64,000 nucleotides of DNA from Allorhizobium sonneratiae (GTDB taxonomy: Bacteria > Pseudomonadota > Alphaproteobacteria > Rhizobiales > Rhizobiaceae). This document shows, piece after piece, positions 38,706 to 48,460 of this stretch (position 1 is the stretch's first letter; the number at the start of each line of letters is the position of its first letter). The position numbers and the translations under genes were made by a program. Where the stretch lies: the NCBI RefSeq assembly GCF_023700755.1, contig NZ_JAMKOJ010000008.1, forward strand, positions 175,227 to 239,226. The letters run 5' to 3'. The notes under the pieces are model-generated. The model made no database searches. It had not been told where the DNA came from and saw nothing but the letters and a program-made list of their open reading frames with translations.

Positions 38706-39476
38706 ATGACAGTGCAGATCATGGCAAGGTGGGTGATGGATATTTCTTTTTTGACGGCGTTTGTGGCTGGAGCCCTGTCTTTTCTGTCGCCCTGCGTATT
38801 ACCGCTTGTGCCACCCTATCTCTGTTACATGGCCGGAGTCAGCATCGACCAGTTCCGCGGCGCTACGGTTACGGCAGAAGCGGCGCGGGCGCGTTCGGCC
38901 GTGGTCTTCTCCGCCCTGTTTTTCACGCTTGGCTTTTCCACCGTTTTCGTCGCGCTGGGGGCTGGCGCTTCCAGCATCGGCATGATGCTGCGCCAGCATA
39001 TCGATCTGCTCGGCAAGATCGGCGGGCTGATCATCATTGTCATGGGGCTGAATTTCCTCGGCGTCTTTCGCATCGGGCTTCTGGCGCGCGAGGCCAGGTT
39101 TTCCGGTGGTGGCAAGCCTGCCACCTTGAGCGGCGCCTATATCATGGGGTTAGCCTTTGCCTTCGGCTGGACACCCTGTATCGGGCCGGTGCTGGGGGCG
39201 ATTCTTGCCGTTGCCGCAAGCCGCCACACGGTCGAGCAGGGGGCATTGCTTCTCTCCGTCTATTCGCTCGGCCTTGCCGTGCCGTTCTGGATCGCAGCAG
39301 GCTTTTCCGGCGCCTTCATGCGCTTTCTGGCCCGTTTCCGCCGCCATCTTGGGTTGGTGGAAAAGGCCATGGGCCTGCTCCTCGTTCTCACAGGACTGGC
39401 CTTTATTTTCGGCTTCGTCTCCGATCTGGCGATCTGGTTTCAGCAGAGCTTTCCGATCCTGTCAAAGATCGGATGA
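38706..39476 (+). CDS. ccdA: Cytochrome c biogenesis protein CcdA
   Basis: Transmembrane thiol transporter that moves electrons from thioredoxin to periplasmic apocytochrome c reductants. Six helices; the redox cysteines are in LSPCVLPLVPPYLCYMAG (helix 1) and GWTPCIGPVLG (helix 4). About 256 residues from ATG 38706; ATG 38736 (MDISFLTAFVAGA, with AAGGTG upstream) is an equally good start giving 246 residues and is closer to the family N-terminus. Monocistronic, convergent with the hydroxylase gene. Confidence 0.92.
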   Translation: MTVQIMARWVMDISFLTAFVAGALSFLSPCVLPLVPPYLCYMAGVSIDQFRGATVTAEAARARSAVVFSALFFTLGFSTVFVALGAGASSIGMMLRQHIDLLGKIGGLIIIVMGLNFLGVFRIGLLAREARFSGGGKPATLSGAYIMGLAFAFGWTPCIGPVLGAILAVAASRHTVEQGALLLSVYSLGLAVPFWIAAGFSGAFMRFLARFRRHLGLVEKAMGLLLVLTGLAFIFGFVSDLAIWFQQSFPILSKIG

Positions 39477-39481
39477 TTGGC

Positions 39482-40696
39482 TCATGACGGCTGGCGTGAG
39501 AGGATTTTCCCTTTCACCATCTCGCGAAATGCGCCAAAACCTTTGCCGGGGGCAACGCCTTCGCGCATGACAAAGTGTCTTACCGGTGAAAATTGCGACA
39601 GAACGTGCAACCCGGCCGCCCGCACCATCTGCACCGGCAGAAAAGCCGAGAGCAGCGAGCGGTTGAGCAGGTCGACGCTTGCCGTGCGGCTTAACACATC
39701 TACCTTGCGGCGGCGGTCGAAACGGGCGCCGATCTCTTCGCCAAGCGGCCTGTCCGGTTCGGCGCCAACGAGATCTTCCAGCGTCATGATATCACGCAGG
39801 CTGAGATTGAGGCCCTGCGCTCCGATGGGCGGGAAGGCATGCGCCGCTTCGCCGATGAAGACGGCACGCCCCTTGCCGTAACGGGTCGCCGTCATGCCGG
39901 AGAGCGGCCAGTATTGTACGCCGGGTTCCACCGTCACCTTGCCGAGGAGCGATTGCATCCTCTCTTCGATCAACTGTGAAAGCGCGCCAAGCGGCAATTC
40001 TGCCAGTCGCTTTGCCTCCTGCGGCTCAACCACCCACACAAGGCTGGAGCGTTTGCCGGACAGCGGTACCTGGGTAAAGGGGCCGGTTTCGGTGTGAAAC
40101 TCGGTCGAGACATTGTCATGTGGAAGCTCATGGGCAAAATTCAGCACCAATGCGCTCTGTGGGTACGACCAGGTTTTCAGGGAAACGCCTGCCGTCTGGC
40201 GGGTGAGCGAGCCACGCCCGTCTGCGCCGACGACAAGTTCACCTTCGATCTGCCGGTCATCGGCAAGGGTGACTGCTACGTCGTTTGCGGAAAAGACGAT
40301 CGCGCTGGCATTGCTATGAATAACGGTGATGTTCGGCTCCAGATCCACCGCTTTGCTGAAGGCGTTCAGGAGATCGGCATTGGTGAAATTATAACCGAAA
40401 GCCGCAAGGCCGATTTCCGAACTGCGGAAGGCAACCGGGGGGGCGCGCAAGAGCCGTTTTGTCCCGTCGATGATCTGCATCGTGGCAAGGGCGGAGGCTT
40501 TTGGCTTCAGCCCATCCCAAAGTCCGAGCCTGTCGAGAAAGCGGACCGATTGATCCATCAGCGCGGTGGTGCGGCGGTCATCGGTTTTGCGGTCGCCGGC
40601 AATAAGCATGACCTTGCGGCCCCGTCTTGCCAAAGCAAGGGCGGCGACAGAACCGGCAAGACCGGCGCCAATGATGATGATTTCGCTTCTGTCCAT
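39482..40696 (-). CDS. UbiH/UbiF-type FAD-dependent monooxygenase
   Basis: 404-residue flavoprotein hydroxylase of the ubiquinone-pathway family. FAD motifs: N-terminal IIIIGAGLAGSVAALALA, the mid DG-type VVGADGRGSLTR, and GD-type VFIGEAAHAFPPIGAQGLNLSLRD. It probably hydroxylates the ubiquinone ring, with the position unassigned (UbiH, UbiF, UbiI or UbiL type). I chose ATG 40696 just before the FAD motif, with GAGGAA upstream; the frame extends 11 codons more. Convergent with ccdA (5-bp gap). Confidence 0.88.
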   Translation of the reverse strand: MDRSEIIIIGAGLAGSVAALALARRGRKVMLIAGDRKTDDRRTTALMDQSVRFLDRLGLWDGLKPKASALATMQIIDGTKRLLRAPPVAFRSSEIGLAAFGYNFTNADLLNAFSKAVDLEPNITVIHSNASAIVFSANDVAVTLADDRQIEGELVVGADGRGSLTRQTAGVSLKTWSYPQSALVLNFAHELPHDNVSTEFHTETGPFTQVPLSGKRSSLVWVVEPQEAKRLAELPLGALSQLIEERMQSLLGKVTVEPGVQYWPLSGMTATRYGKGRAVFIGEAAHAFPPIGAQGLNLSLRDIMTLEDLVGAEPDRPLGEEIGARFDRRRKVDVLSRTASVDLLNRSLLSAFLPVQMVRAAGLHVLSQFSPVRHFVMREGVAPGKGFGAFREMVKGKILSRQPS

Positions 40697-40905
40697 CGGA
40701 TCATTCCTCAAACGCTTCATTCCTTTCATGTAATTCGCCCGTCATGGAAAATCCATGGGCCGAAATGGCGCAGTCAAACGCAAATCTGCCATGAAAACCC
40801 AAGGGGGCAGGTGTTTCGGCTGTTGCTTTTACGGCAATTTCAGGGAATATCGCGGCAAAGACGTGTAAGCCCGGCCTTTGCCGGAAAAGGACTGTCCTAC
40901 CCATT

Positions 40906-41631
40906 ATGAAGATTTTTAACTATAAACGGGTGCCTTATGCGGAAATGCGGGCATTTTCCGTGCATATCCTGACAGCCTCGGGTTCCTTTCTCGCCTTTCT
41001 CGGTGTGGTGGCGGCAGCTGAACGGCGCTTTGTCGATATGTTCTGGTGGTTGGGGCTGGCATTGCTGGTAGATGGGATCGATGGACCGATCGCCCGCAAG
41101 GTCAAGGTCAAGGAAGTGCTGCCCAACTGGTCGGGCGACATGCTGGACAATATCATCGACTATGTCACCTATGTGCTGTTGCCGGCCTTTGCGCTCTATC
41201 AAAGCGGGATGATCGGCCAACCCTGGTCTTTTCTCGCTGCGGGCATGATCGTGATGTCGAGCGCTATCTATTATGCCGACATGGGCATGAAGACGGAGGA
41301 ATATTTCTTCTCCGGCTTTCCTGTTGTCTGGAACATGGTGGTGTTCACGCTGTTTGTCATTCATGCCACGGCAATGACCTCGATGATCGTCGTGGTCTTT
41401 TCGGTCATCCTGACCTTCCTGCCGATCAATTTTCTTCATCCTGTGCGGGTCAAGCGGCTGCGGCCGCTCAATCTCGGCATATTCCTCGTCTGGTGTGCTC
41501 TGGGCGGCTATGCACTGCTTGTGCATTTCGATACGCCGGCATGGCTGCTTCTGCCTTTTGTCGTTTCCGGCCTCTACCTCTATTTTATCGGGGCGGTGCT
41601 GCAGTTTTTACCGGCCCTTGGCCGCCGGTAA
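40906..41631 (+). CDS. pcs: Phosphatidylcholine synthase
   Basis: Integral membrane enzyme joining CDP-diacylglycerol and choline to form phosphatidylcholine in one step, a pathway typical of rhizobia, Brucella and other host-associated bacteria. The CDP-alcohol phosphotransferase motif is present: DGIDGPIAR followed by G..D..D spacing in NWSGDMLDNIIDY. About seven helices, 241 residues, N-terminus MKIFNYKRVPYAEMRAFSVH typical of Pcs. Monocistronic, divergent from the UbiH-type gene. Confidence 0.95.
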   Translation: MKIFNYKRVPYAEMRAFSVHILTASGSFLAFLGVVAAAERRFVDMFWWLGLALLVDGIDGPIARKVKVKEVLPNWSGDMLDNIIDYVTYVLLPAFALYQSGMIGQPWSFLAAGMIVMSSAIYYADMGMKTEEYFFSGFPVVWNMVVFTLFVIHATAMTSMIVVVFSVILTFLPINFLHPVRVKRLRPLNLGIFLVWCALGGYALLVHFDTPAWLLLPFVVSGLYLYFIGAVLQFLPALGRR

Positions 41632-41818
41632 CGAAGTGTTTGCCTGAAAATCGGGCATGATCCAAAAAATGATCTTTCAGGGAGTTGCCTCCCCCGATAA
41701 ACTCGCTATCAATACAAATAATTCTGGTGGCTTTGCGCGGTTGTCCGGCTAAGCCACTGATATAGCTTGTCTATGAAGACTGCCGGGATATGGGCCTGCG
41801 GCAGGGCAAGGGGGTCAG

Positions 41819-43378
41819 GTGTCGCATAGCCGCGTCGAAGCACAGACTTCGCTGTTGTCCGTTCATAAAATCGTCAAGCGTTTCGGGGCCTTTGCGGCCT
41901 GTGACGGTATTGATCTTCAGATTGCGCCTGGTGAAATTCATGCCCTTCTTGGCGAAAACGGCGCTGGAAAATCGACTCTGGTGAAAATGCTGTTCGGCGT
42001 GCTGACGCCAACGGAAGGTGCAATATTCTGGAAGGGGCAGGCCGTTGACATTGCATCACCCGCGGAAGCCAGAAAGCTTGGCATCGGCATGGTGTTCCAG
42101 CATTTTTCCTTGTTTGAGGCCTTGACGGTCGCGGAGAATATTGCCCTGTCGCTCGACCGTTCGGTCTCGATTGGCGACATTGCCGAAAAGGCACGCTCGC
42201 TTTCGGCGGCATACGGCCTGCCGCTTGATCCTTTCGCCCATGTGGCCGATCTTTCGGTTGGCGAGCGCCAGCGCATCGAAATCGTCCGGGCACTGCTGCA
42301 AAATCCGCAACTGATCATTCTCGACGAGCCGACATCGGTGCTGACGCCGCAAGAGGCCGACCGGCTGTTTGAAACGCTGGACAAGCTGAAGGCCGAAGGC
42401 CGATCCGTGCTCTATATCAGCCACCGGCTGGAAGAGGTGCAGCGCATTTGCGACCGCGCCACGGTGCTGCGCCACGGCAAGGTCACCGGATCCTGCGCAC
42501 CGCGGCAGGAAACGCCCGCCTCGCTGGCGCGGATGATGGTTGGCGCCGAAGTGGCTGTGGTCAAGCCGGATTATACCGGGCCACGCGGACCCGAACTGCT
42601 GCGGGTCGATACGCTCTCGGTCAGGCCGCGCAGTCCCTTTGCCATGGCGCTGAAAGAGGTCTCGCTCAGTGTGCGCGCAGGGGAAATCCTTGGTATTGCC
42701 GGGGTGGCGGGCAACGGGCAGAGTGAGTTGTTTGATATTCTCTCCGGTGAATATCCGGTGAACAGACATGATGCGATCATGCTTTGTGGCAAGGCAGTCG
42801 GAACATCCGGAATCAATCCAAGGCGGCTGATCGGCGGCGGTTTCGTGCCGGAAGAGCGTCATGGTCATGGGGCGGTGGTCGGGCTGTCACTGTCGGACAA
42901 TCTGCTTTTGTCGCGTCATCGTTCGGATCGCGGCCATTATACCAGCGGCGCGCTGGGCTTCATTCACCGTCATGCGGTCCAGGAGGCCACGGCACGGATT
43001 TGCGAATCGATGGATGTGCGTAAAAGCGGTCATGATCCTGACGCAGGATCACTCTCGGGTGGAAACCTGCAAAAATTCATCATGGGACGGGAGCTGGAGC
43101 GCAAACCTGCCGTTCTCGTGGTCAATCAGCCCACCTGGGGGGTGGATGCCGGGGCAGCCAGCACCATCCGGCAGGCGATGATCGATCTTGCCCGGCAGGG
43201 CTCGGCCATTGTCATGATCAGCCAGGATCTCGATGAAATCTTCGAGGTAGCGACGTCGATTGCCGCCATTTCGGAAGGTCGGTTGTCGCCAGCCTATGCG
43301 GCGGACACCATGACGCGTGAACGGATCGGCCTTTTGATGGGCGGCCTGCATGGACTGGAGGGCGACCATGCGCATTGA
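41819..43378 (+). CDS. ABC transporter, double ATP-binding protein (BMP/nucleoside type)
   Basis: 519-residue protein with two ABC domains, as in sugar/nucleoside importers (YufO/NupO, RbsA-like). Domain 1: Walker A LLGENGAGKSTLVKML, signature LSVGERQRIEI, Walker B LIILDEPTSVL. Domain 2: degenerate Walker A GVAGNGQSELFDIL, signature LSGGNLQKFIMGREL. The start is GTG 41819 with AAGGGGGTC upstream. It overlaps the next permease gene by 11 bp and heads a four-gene operon with two permeases and a BMP-type binding protein. Confidence 0.94.
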   Translation: MSHSRVEAQTSLLSVHKIVKRFGAFAACDGIDLQIAPGEIHALLGENGAGKSTLVKMLFGVLTPTEGAIFWKGQAVDIASPAEARKLGIGMVFQHFSLFEALTVAENIALSLDRSVSIGDIAEKARSLSAAYGLPLDPFAHVADLSVGERQRIEIVRALLQNPQLIILDEPTSVLTPQEADRLFETLDKLKAEGRSVLYISHRLEEVQRICDRATVLRHGKVTGSCAPRQETPASLARMMVGAEVAVVKPDYTGPRGPELLRVDTLSVRPRSPFAMALKEVSLSVRAGEILGIAGVAGNGQSELFDILSGEYPVNRHDAIMLCGKAVGTSGINPRRLIGGGFVPEERHGHGAVVGLSLSDNLLLSRHRSDRGHYTSGALGFIHRHAVQEATARICESMDVRKSGHDPDAGSLSGGNLQKFIMGRELERKPAVLVVNQPTWGVDAGAASTIRQAMIDLARQGSAIVMISQDLDEIFEVATSIAAISEGRLSPAYAADTMTRERIGLLMGGLHGLEGDHAH

Positions 43379-44465
43379 ACTGGAAAAAAGAACCCGTCCA
43401 TCCGGCTTTTTCACCATTGCATCGCCGCTTCTGGCGCTGGCTTTGACCCTCTTTTTCGGCGGTCTGATGTTCTGGGCGCTGGGCAAGAACCCGTTTTTTG
43501 CCCTTTACAGTTTCTTCATCGATCCGTTGACACAGGTGTGGTCGCTGCATGAACTGGCAATCAAGGCAGCTCCGCTGATCCTGATCGGCGTCGGTCTGTC
43601 GGTCTGTTATCGCGCCAACAACTGGAATATCGGTGCGGAAGGCCAGTTCACCGTCGGTGCGATCATTGGCTCTTATCTGCCGGTGACCTATTATCAATGG
43701 CATTCACCTTTGCTTCTGCCGTTGATGATGGTGATGGGCATGATCGGTGGAGCGCTTTACGCCGCCATTCCCGCGCTGCTGAAAACCCGTTTCAACACCA
43801 ATGAAATCCTGACCAGCCTGATGCTGGTCTATATTGCCCAGTTCATTCTCGATTATCTGGTGCGTGGTCCCTGGCGCGATCCGCAGGGCTTCAACTTTCC
43901 CCAGACACGGGATTTCGTCGATCAGGCGGTGCTCCCTGCCATATGGGAGGCCTCTGGTCGCGCCCATTGGGGCTTCATCTTCGCGCTGGTCGCTGCCGTT
44001 GGCGTGTGGATCATGATGCGCTACACGATGAAGGGCTTCGAGATCGACGTGATTGGTCGCTCGGAACGGGCAGGGCGCTTTGCCGGGTTTTCGGCGCGGG
44101 GCATGACCTGGTTTTCCCTGATGTTTTCCGGCGCGCTGGCCGGGCTTGCCGGCATTGCCGAAGTCTCCGGCTCCATTGGTCATCTACAGCCGTCGATTTC
44201 GCCGGGCTATGGTTTTACCGCCATCATCGTCGCCTTTCTCGGGCGGCTCAATCCGCTGGGCATAATCGTTTCCGGTCTGGTATTGGCGCTGACCTATCTT
44301 GGCGGTGAGGGTGCGCAGCTTGCCCTTGGGCTTTCCGACAAGATTGCCCGGGTGTTTCAGGGCATGTTGCTGTTTTTCGTGCTCTCCTGCGACACGCTGA
44401 TTGCCTACAAGATCAGGATTGTCTGGACCAAGGCGCGCAATGCCGTCATTGGAGGCACAAAATGA
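43368..44465 (+). CDS. ABC transporter permease, BMP/nucleoside type, subunit 1
   Basis: 365-residue integral membrane permease of the BPD_transp_2 (LivH/RbsC-like) family with about nine to ten helices. Family landmarks: LILIGVGLSVCYRANNWNIGAEGQFTVGA and GAIIGSYLP, with a conserved cytoplasmic loop before TRFNTNEILTSLMLVYIAQF. I chose ATG 43368 with GGAGGGCGA upstream; it overlaps the ATPase gene end. Works with the next permease as a heterodimeric channel. Confidence 0.92.
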   Translation: MRIELEKRTRPSGFFTIASPLLALALTLFFGGLMFWALGKNPFFALYSFFIDPLTQVWSLHELAIKAAPLILIGVGLSVCYRANNWNIGAEGQFTVGAIIGSYLPVTYYQWHSPLLLPLMMVMGMIGGALYAAIPALLKTRFNTNEILTSLMLVYIAQFILDYLVRGPWRDPQGFNFPQTRDFVDQAVLPAIWEASGRAHWGFIFALVAAVGVWIMMRYTMKGFEIDVIGRSERAGRFAGFSARGMTWFSLMFSGALAGLAGIAEVSGSIGHLQPSISPGYGFTAIIVAFLGRLNPLGIIVSGLVLALTYLGGEGAQLALGLSDKIARVFQGMLLFFVLSCDTLIAYKIRIVWTKARNAVIGGTK

Positions 44466-45379
44466 TGTTTCAGGCGATGCTTTTAACAATCATCACCGCC
44501 TCTACCCCGTTGGTGATCGCTGCCATCGGCGAACTGGTGACGGAGCGGTCTGGCGTGCTCAATCTCGGCGTCGAGGGCATGATGGTCATGGGTGCGGTCG
44601 GTGCCTTTGCCGCCGCTCATTATACCGGCTCGCCGCTGATTGGCGTTGTGGCAGGCATTGCCACGGGCGCGGTCTTTTCGTTGCTCTTTGGCTTTCTGAC
44701 GCTGACGCTGGTGGCCAATCAGGTTGCGACCGGGCTGGCGCTGACGCTTTTGGGCCTTGGCCTGTCCGGTCAACTCGGAGAAAAGCTGGTCGGTGCGCCG
44801 GGTGTGCAGTTGATGCCCATTGATATCCCTGTCCTGTCGGGCCTGCCCTTTGTCGGTCCGGTTCTGTTTCATCAGGACATGATCTTTTATTTGTCCATTG
44901 CGCTTGTCATCGGCGTCCACTGGTTTCTGTTCAGGAGCCGGCGTGGGCTGATGCTGCGCGCTGTCGGTGACAGTCACGCTTCAGCGCATACTTTGGGTCT
45001 CAACGTGCTGCGCATCCGCTATCTGGCGGTGTTGTTCGGCGGCGGTTGCGCCGGGCTTGCCGGTGCACAGCTGTCGCTGGTTTATACGCCGCAATGGGCG
45101 GAAAACATGACGGCGGGGCGCGGCTGGATTGCGCTGGCGCTGGTGGTCTTTGCCTCTTGGCGTCCGGCCAGAGTGCTGGCGGGTGGCTATCTCTTCGGAG
45201 CTGTCACGATAGGCCAGCTTTATGCACAGGCGCTCGGTATCGGCCTGCCGTCGCAATTTCTCTCGGCGCTTCCTTATGCGGCGACGATTGTGGTTTTGAT
45301 TGCAATCTCGCATAATCGGCGCACAACGCTGATCAATACACCTGCGGCGCTTGGCAAGCCTTTCGTGCCGGACCGCTAG
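44462..45379 (+). CDS. ABC transporter permease, BMP/nucleoside type, subunit 2
   Basis: 305-residue permease of the same family. The N-terminal half carries PLVIAAIGELVTERSGVLNLGVEGMMVMGA, typical of YufQ/NupQ-like subunits. Eight to nine helices. ATG 44462 overlaps the stop of subunit 1 by 4 bp (ATGA), so translation is coupled; ATG 44465 is the next codon. Followed by the binding-protein gene at 43 bp. Confidence 0.92.
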   Translation: MMFQAMLLTIITASTPLVIAAIGELVTERSGVLNLGVEGMMVMGAVGAFAAAHYTGSPLIGVVAGIATGAVFSLLFGFLTLTLVANQVATGLALTLLGLGLSGQLGEKLVGAPGVQLMPIDIPVLSGLPFVGPVLFHQDMIFYLSIALVIGVHWFLFRSRRGLMLRAVGDSHASAHTLGLNVLRIRYLAVLFGGGCAGLAGAQLSLVYTPQWAENMTAGRGWIALALVVFASWRPARVLAGGYLFGAVTIGQLYAQALGIGLPSQFLSALPYAATIVVLIAISHNRRTTLINTPAALGKPFVPDR

Positions 45380-45422
45380 GCTTCTCTGACCGATTACCTT
45401 CTTCCAAACCATAGGGGAAACC

Positions 45423-46496
45423 ATGAAGAAACTGACCCTCGCCCTTGCCTCCGCCGCGGCTATGCTGATGACCGTGACGACTGGCGCTGAGGCTGCCGGC
45501 AAGACCAAGATCTGCTTCGTCTATGTCGGCAGCGTTAATGACGGCGGCTATACCGAAGGCCATGACCGTGGCCGCAAGGAATTGCAGGCCCATTTCGGCG
45601 ACAAGATCGAAACGCCTTATCTGGAAAACGTTCCGGAAGGCCCGGATGCCGAGCGCGCTATCGAGCGTCTGGCCCGTGACGGCTGCAAGCTGATCTACAC
45701 CACCTCTTTCGGCTTCATGGATGCGACGCTGAAAGTGGCGAAGAAATTCCCGAACGTGAAGTTCGAACACGCGACCGGTTACAAGACCGCTCCCAATGTC
45801 GGCACCTATAATTCCCGCTTCTATGAAGGCCGTTACATCGCCGGTGTGATCGCCGGGAAGATGTCGAAGAAGGGTGAGGCCGGCTACATCGCCTCCTTCC
45901 CGATTCCGGAAGTGGTGATGGGCATCAATGCTTTCGAGCAGGGCGCGAAGTCGGTCAATCCGAATTTCAAGATGAAGGTCGTCTGGGTCAACAGCTGGTA
46001 TGATCCGGGCAAGGAAGCCGACGCCGCCAAGGCACTGATCGATCAGGGCGTCGATATCCTGACGCAGCACACCGATTCGACCGCGCCGATGCAGGTTGCC
46101 GAACAGCGCGGCATCAAGGCCTTCGGTCAGGCTTCCGACATGATCAAGGCCGGTCCTCATGTGCAGCTGACGGCGATCGTCGATACCTGGGGCGCTTACT
46201 ACATCAAGGAAACCCAGACCTTCCTCGACGGCAAGTGGAAGTCCGAGCAGACCTGGGACGGTCTGAAGGACGGCATCCTGACCATGGCGCCCTACACCAA
46301 TATGCCCGATGACGTGAAGAAGCTGGCGGAAGAGACCGAAGCCAAGATCAAGTCCGGCGAGATCGTGCCTTTCAGCGGCCCGATCAACAAGCAGGACGGA
46401 ACGCCCTGGCTGAAGGCCGGTGAAAAGGCTGACGACGCAACCCTGCTCGGCATGAATTTCTATGTGCAGGGCGTGGACGACAAGCTGCCGAAATAA
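45423..46496 (+). CDS. BMP-family substrate-binding lipoprotein/periplasmic protein
   Basis: 357-residue periplasmic binding protein of the Med/BmpA family. Signal peptide over about 1-25 (ending AEAAG; no lipobox Cys, so soluble in the periplasm). Family features: VYVGSVNDGGYTEGHDRG, LIYTTSFGFMDATLKVAKKFPNVKFEHATGY, NSRFYEGRYIAGVIAGKMS and PEVVMGINAFEQGAK. BmpA-type proteins bind purine nucleosides or related bases in several species; the ligand here is inferred only. ATG 45423 preceded by AGGGGAAACC. A strong terminator follows. Confidence 0.92.
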   Translation: MKKLTLALASAAAMLMTVTTGAEAAGKTKICFVYVGSVNDGGYTEGHDRGRKELQAHFGDKIETPYLENVPEGPDAERAIERLARDGCKLIYTTSFGFMDATLKVAKKFPNVKFEHATGYKTAPNVGTYNSRFYEGRYIAGVIAGKMSKKGEAGYIASFPIPEVVMGINAFEQGAKSVNPNFKMKVVWVNSWYDPGKEADAAKALIDQGVDILTQHTDSTAPMQVAEQRGIKAFGQASDMIKAGPHVQLTAIVDTWGAYYIKETQTFLDGKWKSEQTWDGLKDGILTMAPYTNMPDDVKKLAEETEAKIKSGEIVPFSGPINKQDGTPWLKAGEKADDATLLGMNFYVQGVDDKLPK

Positions 46497-46528
46497 GGCT
46501 TGGCAGATTGATTCTGCCTGATAATCTG

Positions 46529-46561
46529 TGCCGCGCAGCTCATGCTGTGCGGCATTTTTTT
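46529..46561 (+). terminator. Terminator of the BMP ABC operon
   Basis: A 10-bp stem (46529-46538 with 46545-46554, one G-U pair) and 6-nt loop is followed by seven T residues. It lies 33 bp after the binding-protein stop and directly before the pentapeptide gene. Confidence 0.9.
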
Positions 46562-46573
46562 AAGGATTGGGCC

Positions 46574-46924
46574 ATGAAGCTTCATCGCGTCACAGAACAG
46601 CTTGATGTCAACGACAGCAATCTCTCTGGCTCTGTCTTTGTGAATGCCAATCTGTCCGGCAGCCGCTATGTTCAGATCAATTTCGCCGGTGCCCGTTTCG
46701 AGGACAGCAATTTGACCGGATGGCAGATCAACAACGCCAATCTTGCCGGTTTCCGTGCCAATGACGTCAATTTATCCGGGAGCCAGATTCAGAATGCCAA
46801 CCTGTCTGGCGTGCAGATCATAGCTTGCCGGCTGACTGGCGCGACCATTGACGGCATTTCCATCGAAGAGCTGCTTGCCAACTATCGGGCGTCACATCCG
46901 TCAGCCCGTGGGGATGAGGCGTGA
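46574..46924 (+). CDS. Pentapeptide-repeat protein, 116 aa
   Basis: Short quadrilateral beta-helix protein made of A(N/D)LSG-type five-residue repeats: about twelve repeats between residues 14 and 95 (NLSGSVFVNANLSGSRYVQI and similar). Pentapeptide proteins include DNA-gyrase mimics and scaffold proteins; this one is too short and its surface too neutral to call. ATG 46574 with AAGGATTGG upstream, 13 bp after the operon terminator, so it is either read through or has its own promoter within the hairpin. Confidence 0.85.
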   Translation: MKLHRVTEQLDVNDSNLSGSVFVNANLSGSRYVQINFAGARFEDSNLTGWQINNANLAGFRANDVNLSGSQIQNANLSGVQIIACRLTGATIDGISIEELLANYRASHPSARGDEA

Positions 46925-47017
46925 CATTTCTCCGTTTGTAGTTTTTTGCCAAGCTGTTAAACAGCCTCTTCCGATCGCTCGATCGGATATGACCATGTTG
47001 ATTGGCTGGAGAAGATC

Positions 47018-48382
47018 ATGAGCCGCACCTGCCTTGCCGTCATTCTTGCCGCTGGCGACAGCACGCGGATGAAGTCCTCGATGTCCAAGGTGCTGCATCC
47101 TGTCGCCGGGCAGCCGATGATTGCCCATGTGATGCAGGTGGTTCAGAAAAGCGGCATCGCTGACGTGGCGCTGGTGGTGGGGCGCGATGCGCAAGCCGTG
47201 TCCAGGGCTGCCGAGGTCGAGGGGCTTTCGATCACATCCTTCACCCAGACCGAGCGTCTTGGCACCGGGCATGCGGTGCTGACGGCGCGTGAGGCGATTG
47301 CCCGTGGCTATGACGAGATCCTCGTCGCCTATGGCGATGTGCCGCTGATCACGCCGGAAACGCTGATGACCGCAAGGGCGGCCATGGCGGGTGGCTGCGA
47401 TGTTGCCGTGATCGGCTTTCACACGGCAAAGCCAACGGGTTACGGACGTCTTCTCGTCAAAAATGACGAACTCCTGGCCATACGTGAGGAAAAGGATGCG
47501 AGCGAAGAGGAGCGCAAGATCACCCGCTGCAACAGCGGTCTGATGGTGATCGACGGCAAGAAGGCGCTCGACCTTTTGTCGCGCATTGGCAACGAGAACG
47601 CCAAGGGTGAATATTATCTGACCGATCTCGTGGAAATCGCCCGTTCGCTCGGTGGTCGCGCTGTCGCGGTCGATGCCTCGGAGGAGGAAGTCTCCGGCTG
47701 CAACAACCGGGCGGAACTGGCTGTGATCGAGCACCTGTGGCAGGTGCGCCGCCGCCATGAGATCATGCTGTCCGGCGTGACGATGATTGCGCCGGAAACG
47801 GTGTTTTTAAGCCATGATACGGTGATCGGTCAGGATGCGTTGATCGAGCCGAATGTCGTTTTCGGTCCGGGCGTGACGGTGGAAAGCGGCGCGGTGATCC
47901 ATGCCTTTTCCCATCTCGAAGGCGCGCATGTTGCCTCAGGCGCAACGGTTGGGCCATTTGCGCGCTTGCGTCCGGGAGCCGACCTTGCCGAAGGCGCCAA
48001 GGTCGGCAATTTCTGCGAGGTGAAGAAGGCCGAGATCGGTGCGGGCGCCAAGGTCAACCACCTGACCTATATCGGCGATGCGGTGATCGGTGCGGGCACC
48101 AATATCGGTGCAGGCACGATCACCTGCAATTATGACGGCATCAACAAGCACGAAACCCGCATTGGCAAAAACGCCTTTATCGGCTCGAACAGTGCGCTGG
48201 TCGCCCCCGTTACCATTGGTGACGGCGCTTATGTCGCATCCGGCAGCGTGATCACCGAGACCGTGCCGGATGATGCGCTGGCCTTTGGCCGGGCGCGGCA
48301 GGAGGTGAAGCCGGAGCGGGCAAAAGCCGTACGCGAGCGGGCGGTGGCCTTGAAGGCGATGAAAAAGAACGGCCATTCATAA
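47018..48382 (+). CDS. glmU: Bifunctional UDP-GlcNAc pyrophosphorylase / GlcN-1-P acetyltransferase
   Basis: Makes UDP-GlcNAc, the precursor for peptidoglycan and LPS. N-terminal pyrophosphorylase domain with [26 protein letters not shown] and YGDVPLI; C-terminal left-handed beta-helix acetyltransferase with hexapeptide repeats, the [12 protein letters not shown] active-site segment, and the GRARQEVK tail. 454 residues. Followed by glmS 220 bp later: the two enzymes flank the same pathway. Confidence 0.98.
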   Translation: MSRTCLAVILAAGDSTRMKSSMSKVLHPVAGQPMIAHVMQVVQKSGIADVALVVGRDAQAVSRAAEVEGLSITSFTQTERLGTGHAVLTAREAIARGYDEILVAYGDVPLITPETLMTARAAMAGGCDVAVIGFHTAKPTGYGRLLVKNDELLAIREEKDASEEERKITRCNSGLMVIDGKKALDLLSRIGNENAKGEYYLTDLVEIARSLGGRAVAVDASEEEVSGCNNRAELAVIEHLWQVRRRHEIMLSGVTMIAPETVFLSHDTVIGQDALIEPNVVFGPGVTVESGAVIHAFSHLEGAHVASGATVGPFARLRPGADLAEGAKVGNFCEVKKAEIGAGAKVNHLTYIGDAVIGAGTNIGAGTITCNYDGINKHETRIGKNAFIGSNSALVAPVTIGDGAYVASGSVITETVPDDALAFGRARQEVKPERAKAVRERAVALKAMKKNGHS

Positions 48383-48391
48383 CGGTTTTTT

Positions 48392-48405
48392 TCGTAACGT
48401 TACGA
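48392..48405. promoter_or_regulatory. 14-bp perfect palindrome between glmU and glmS
   Basis: TCGTAACGTTACGA is a perfect palindrome 10 bp after the glmU stop, preceded by a T-run. It may be an operator or part of a terminator. I know of no specific binder. Confidence 0.3.
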
Positions 48406-48460
48406 TATCCAATGTGAATCGCCACCGCATTGCGAAAATCATCAGACATTGTAGGACTGT

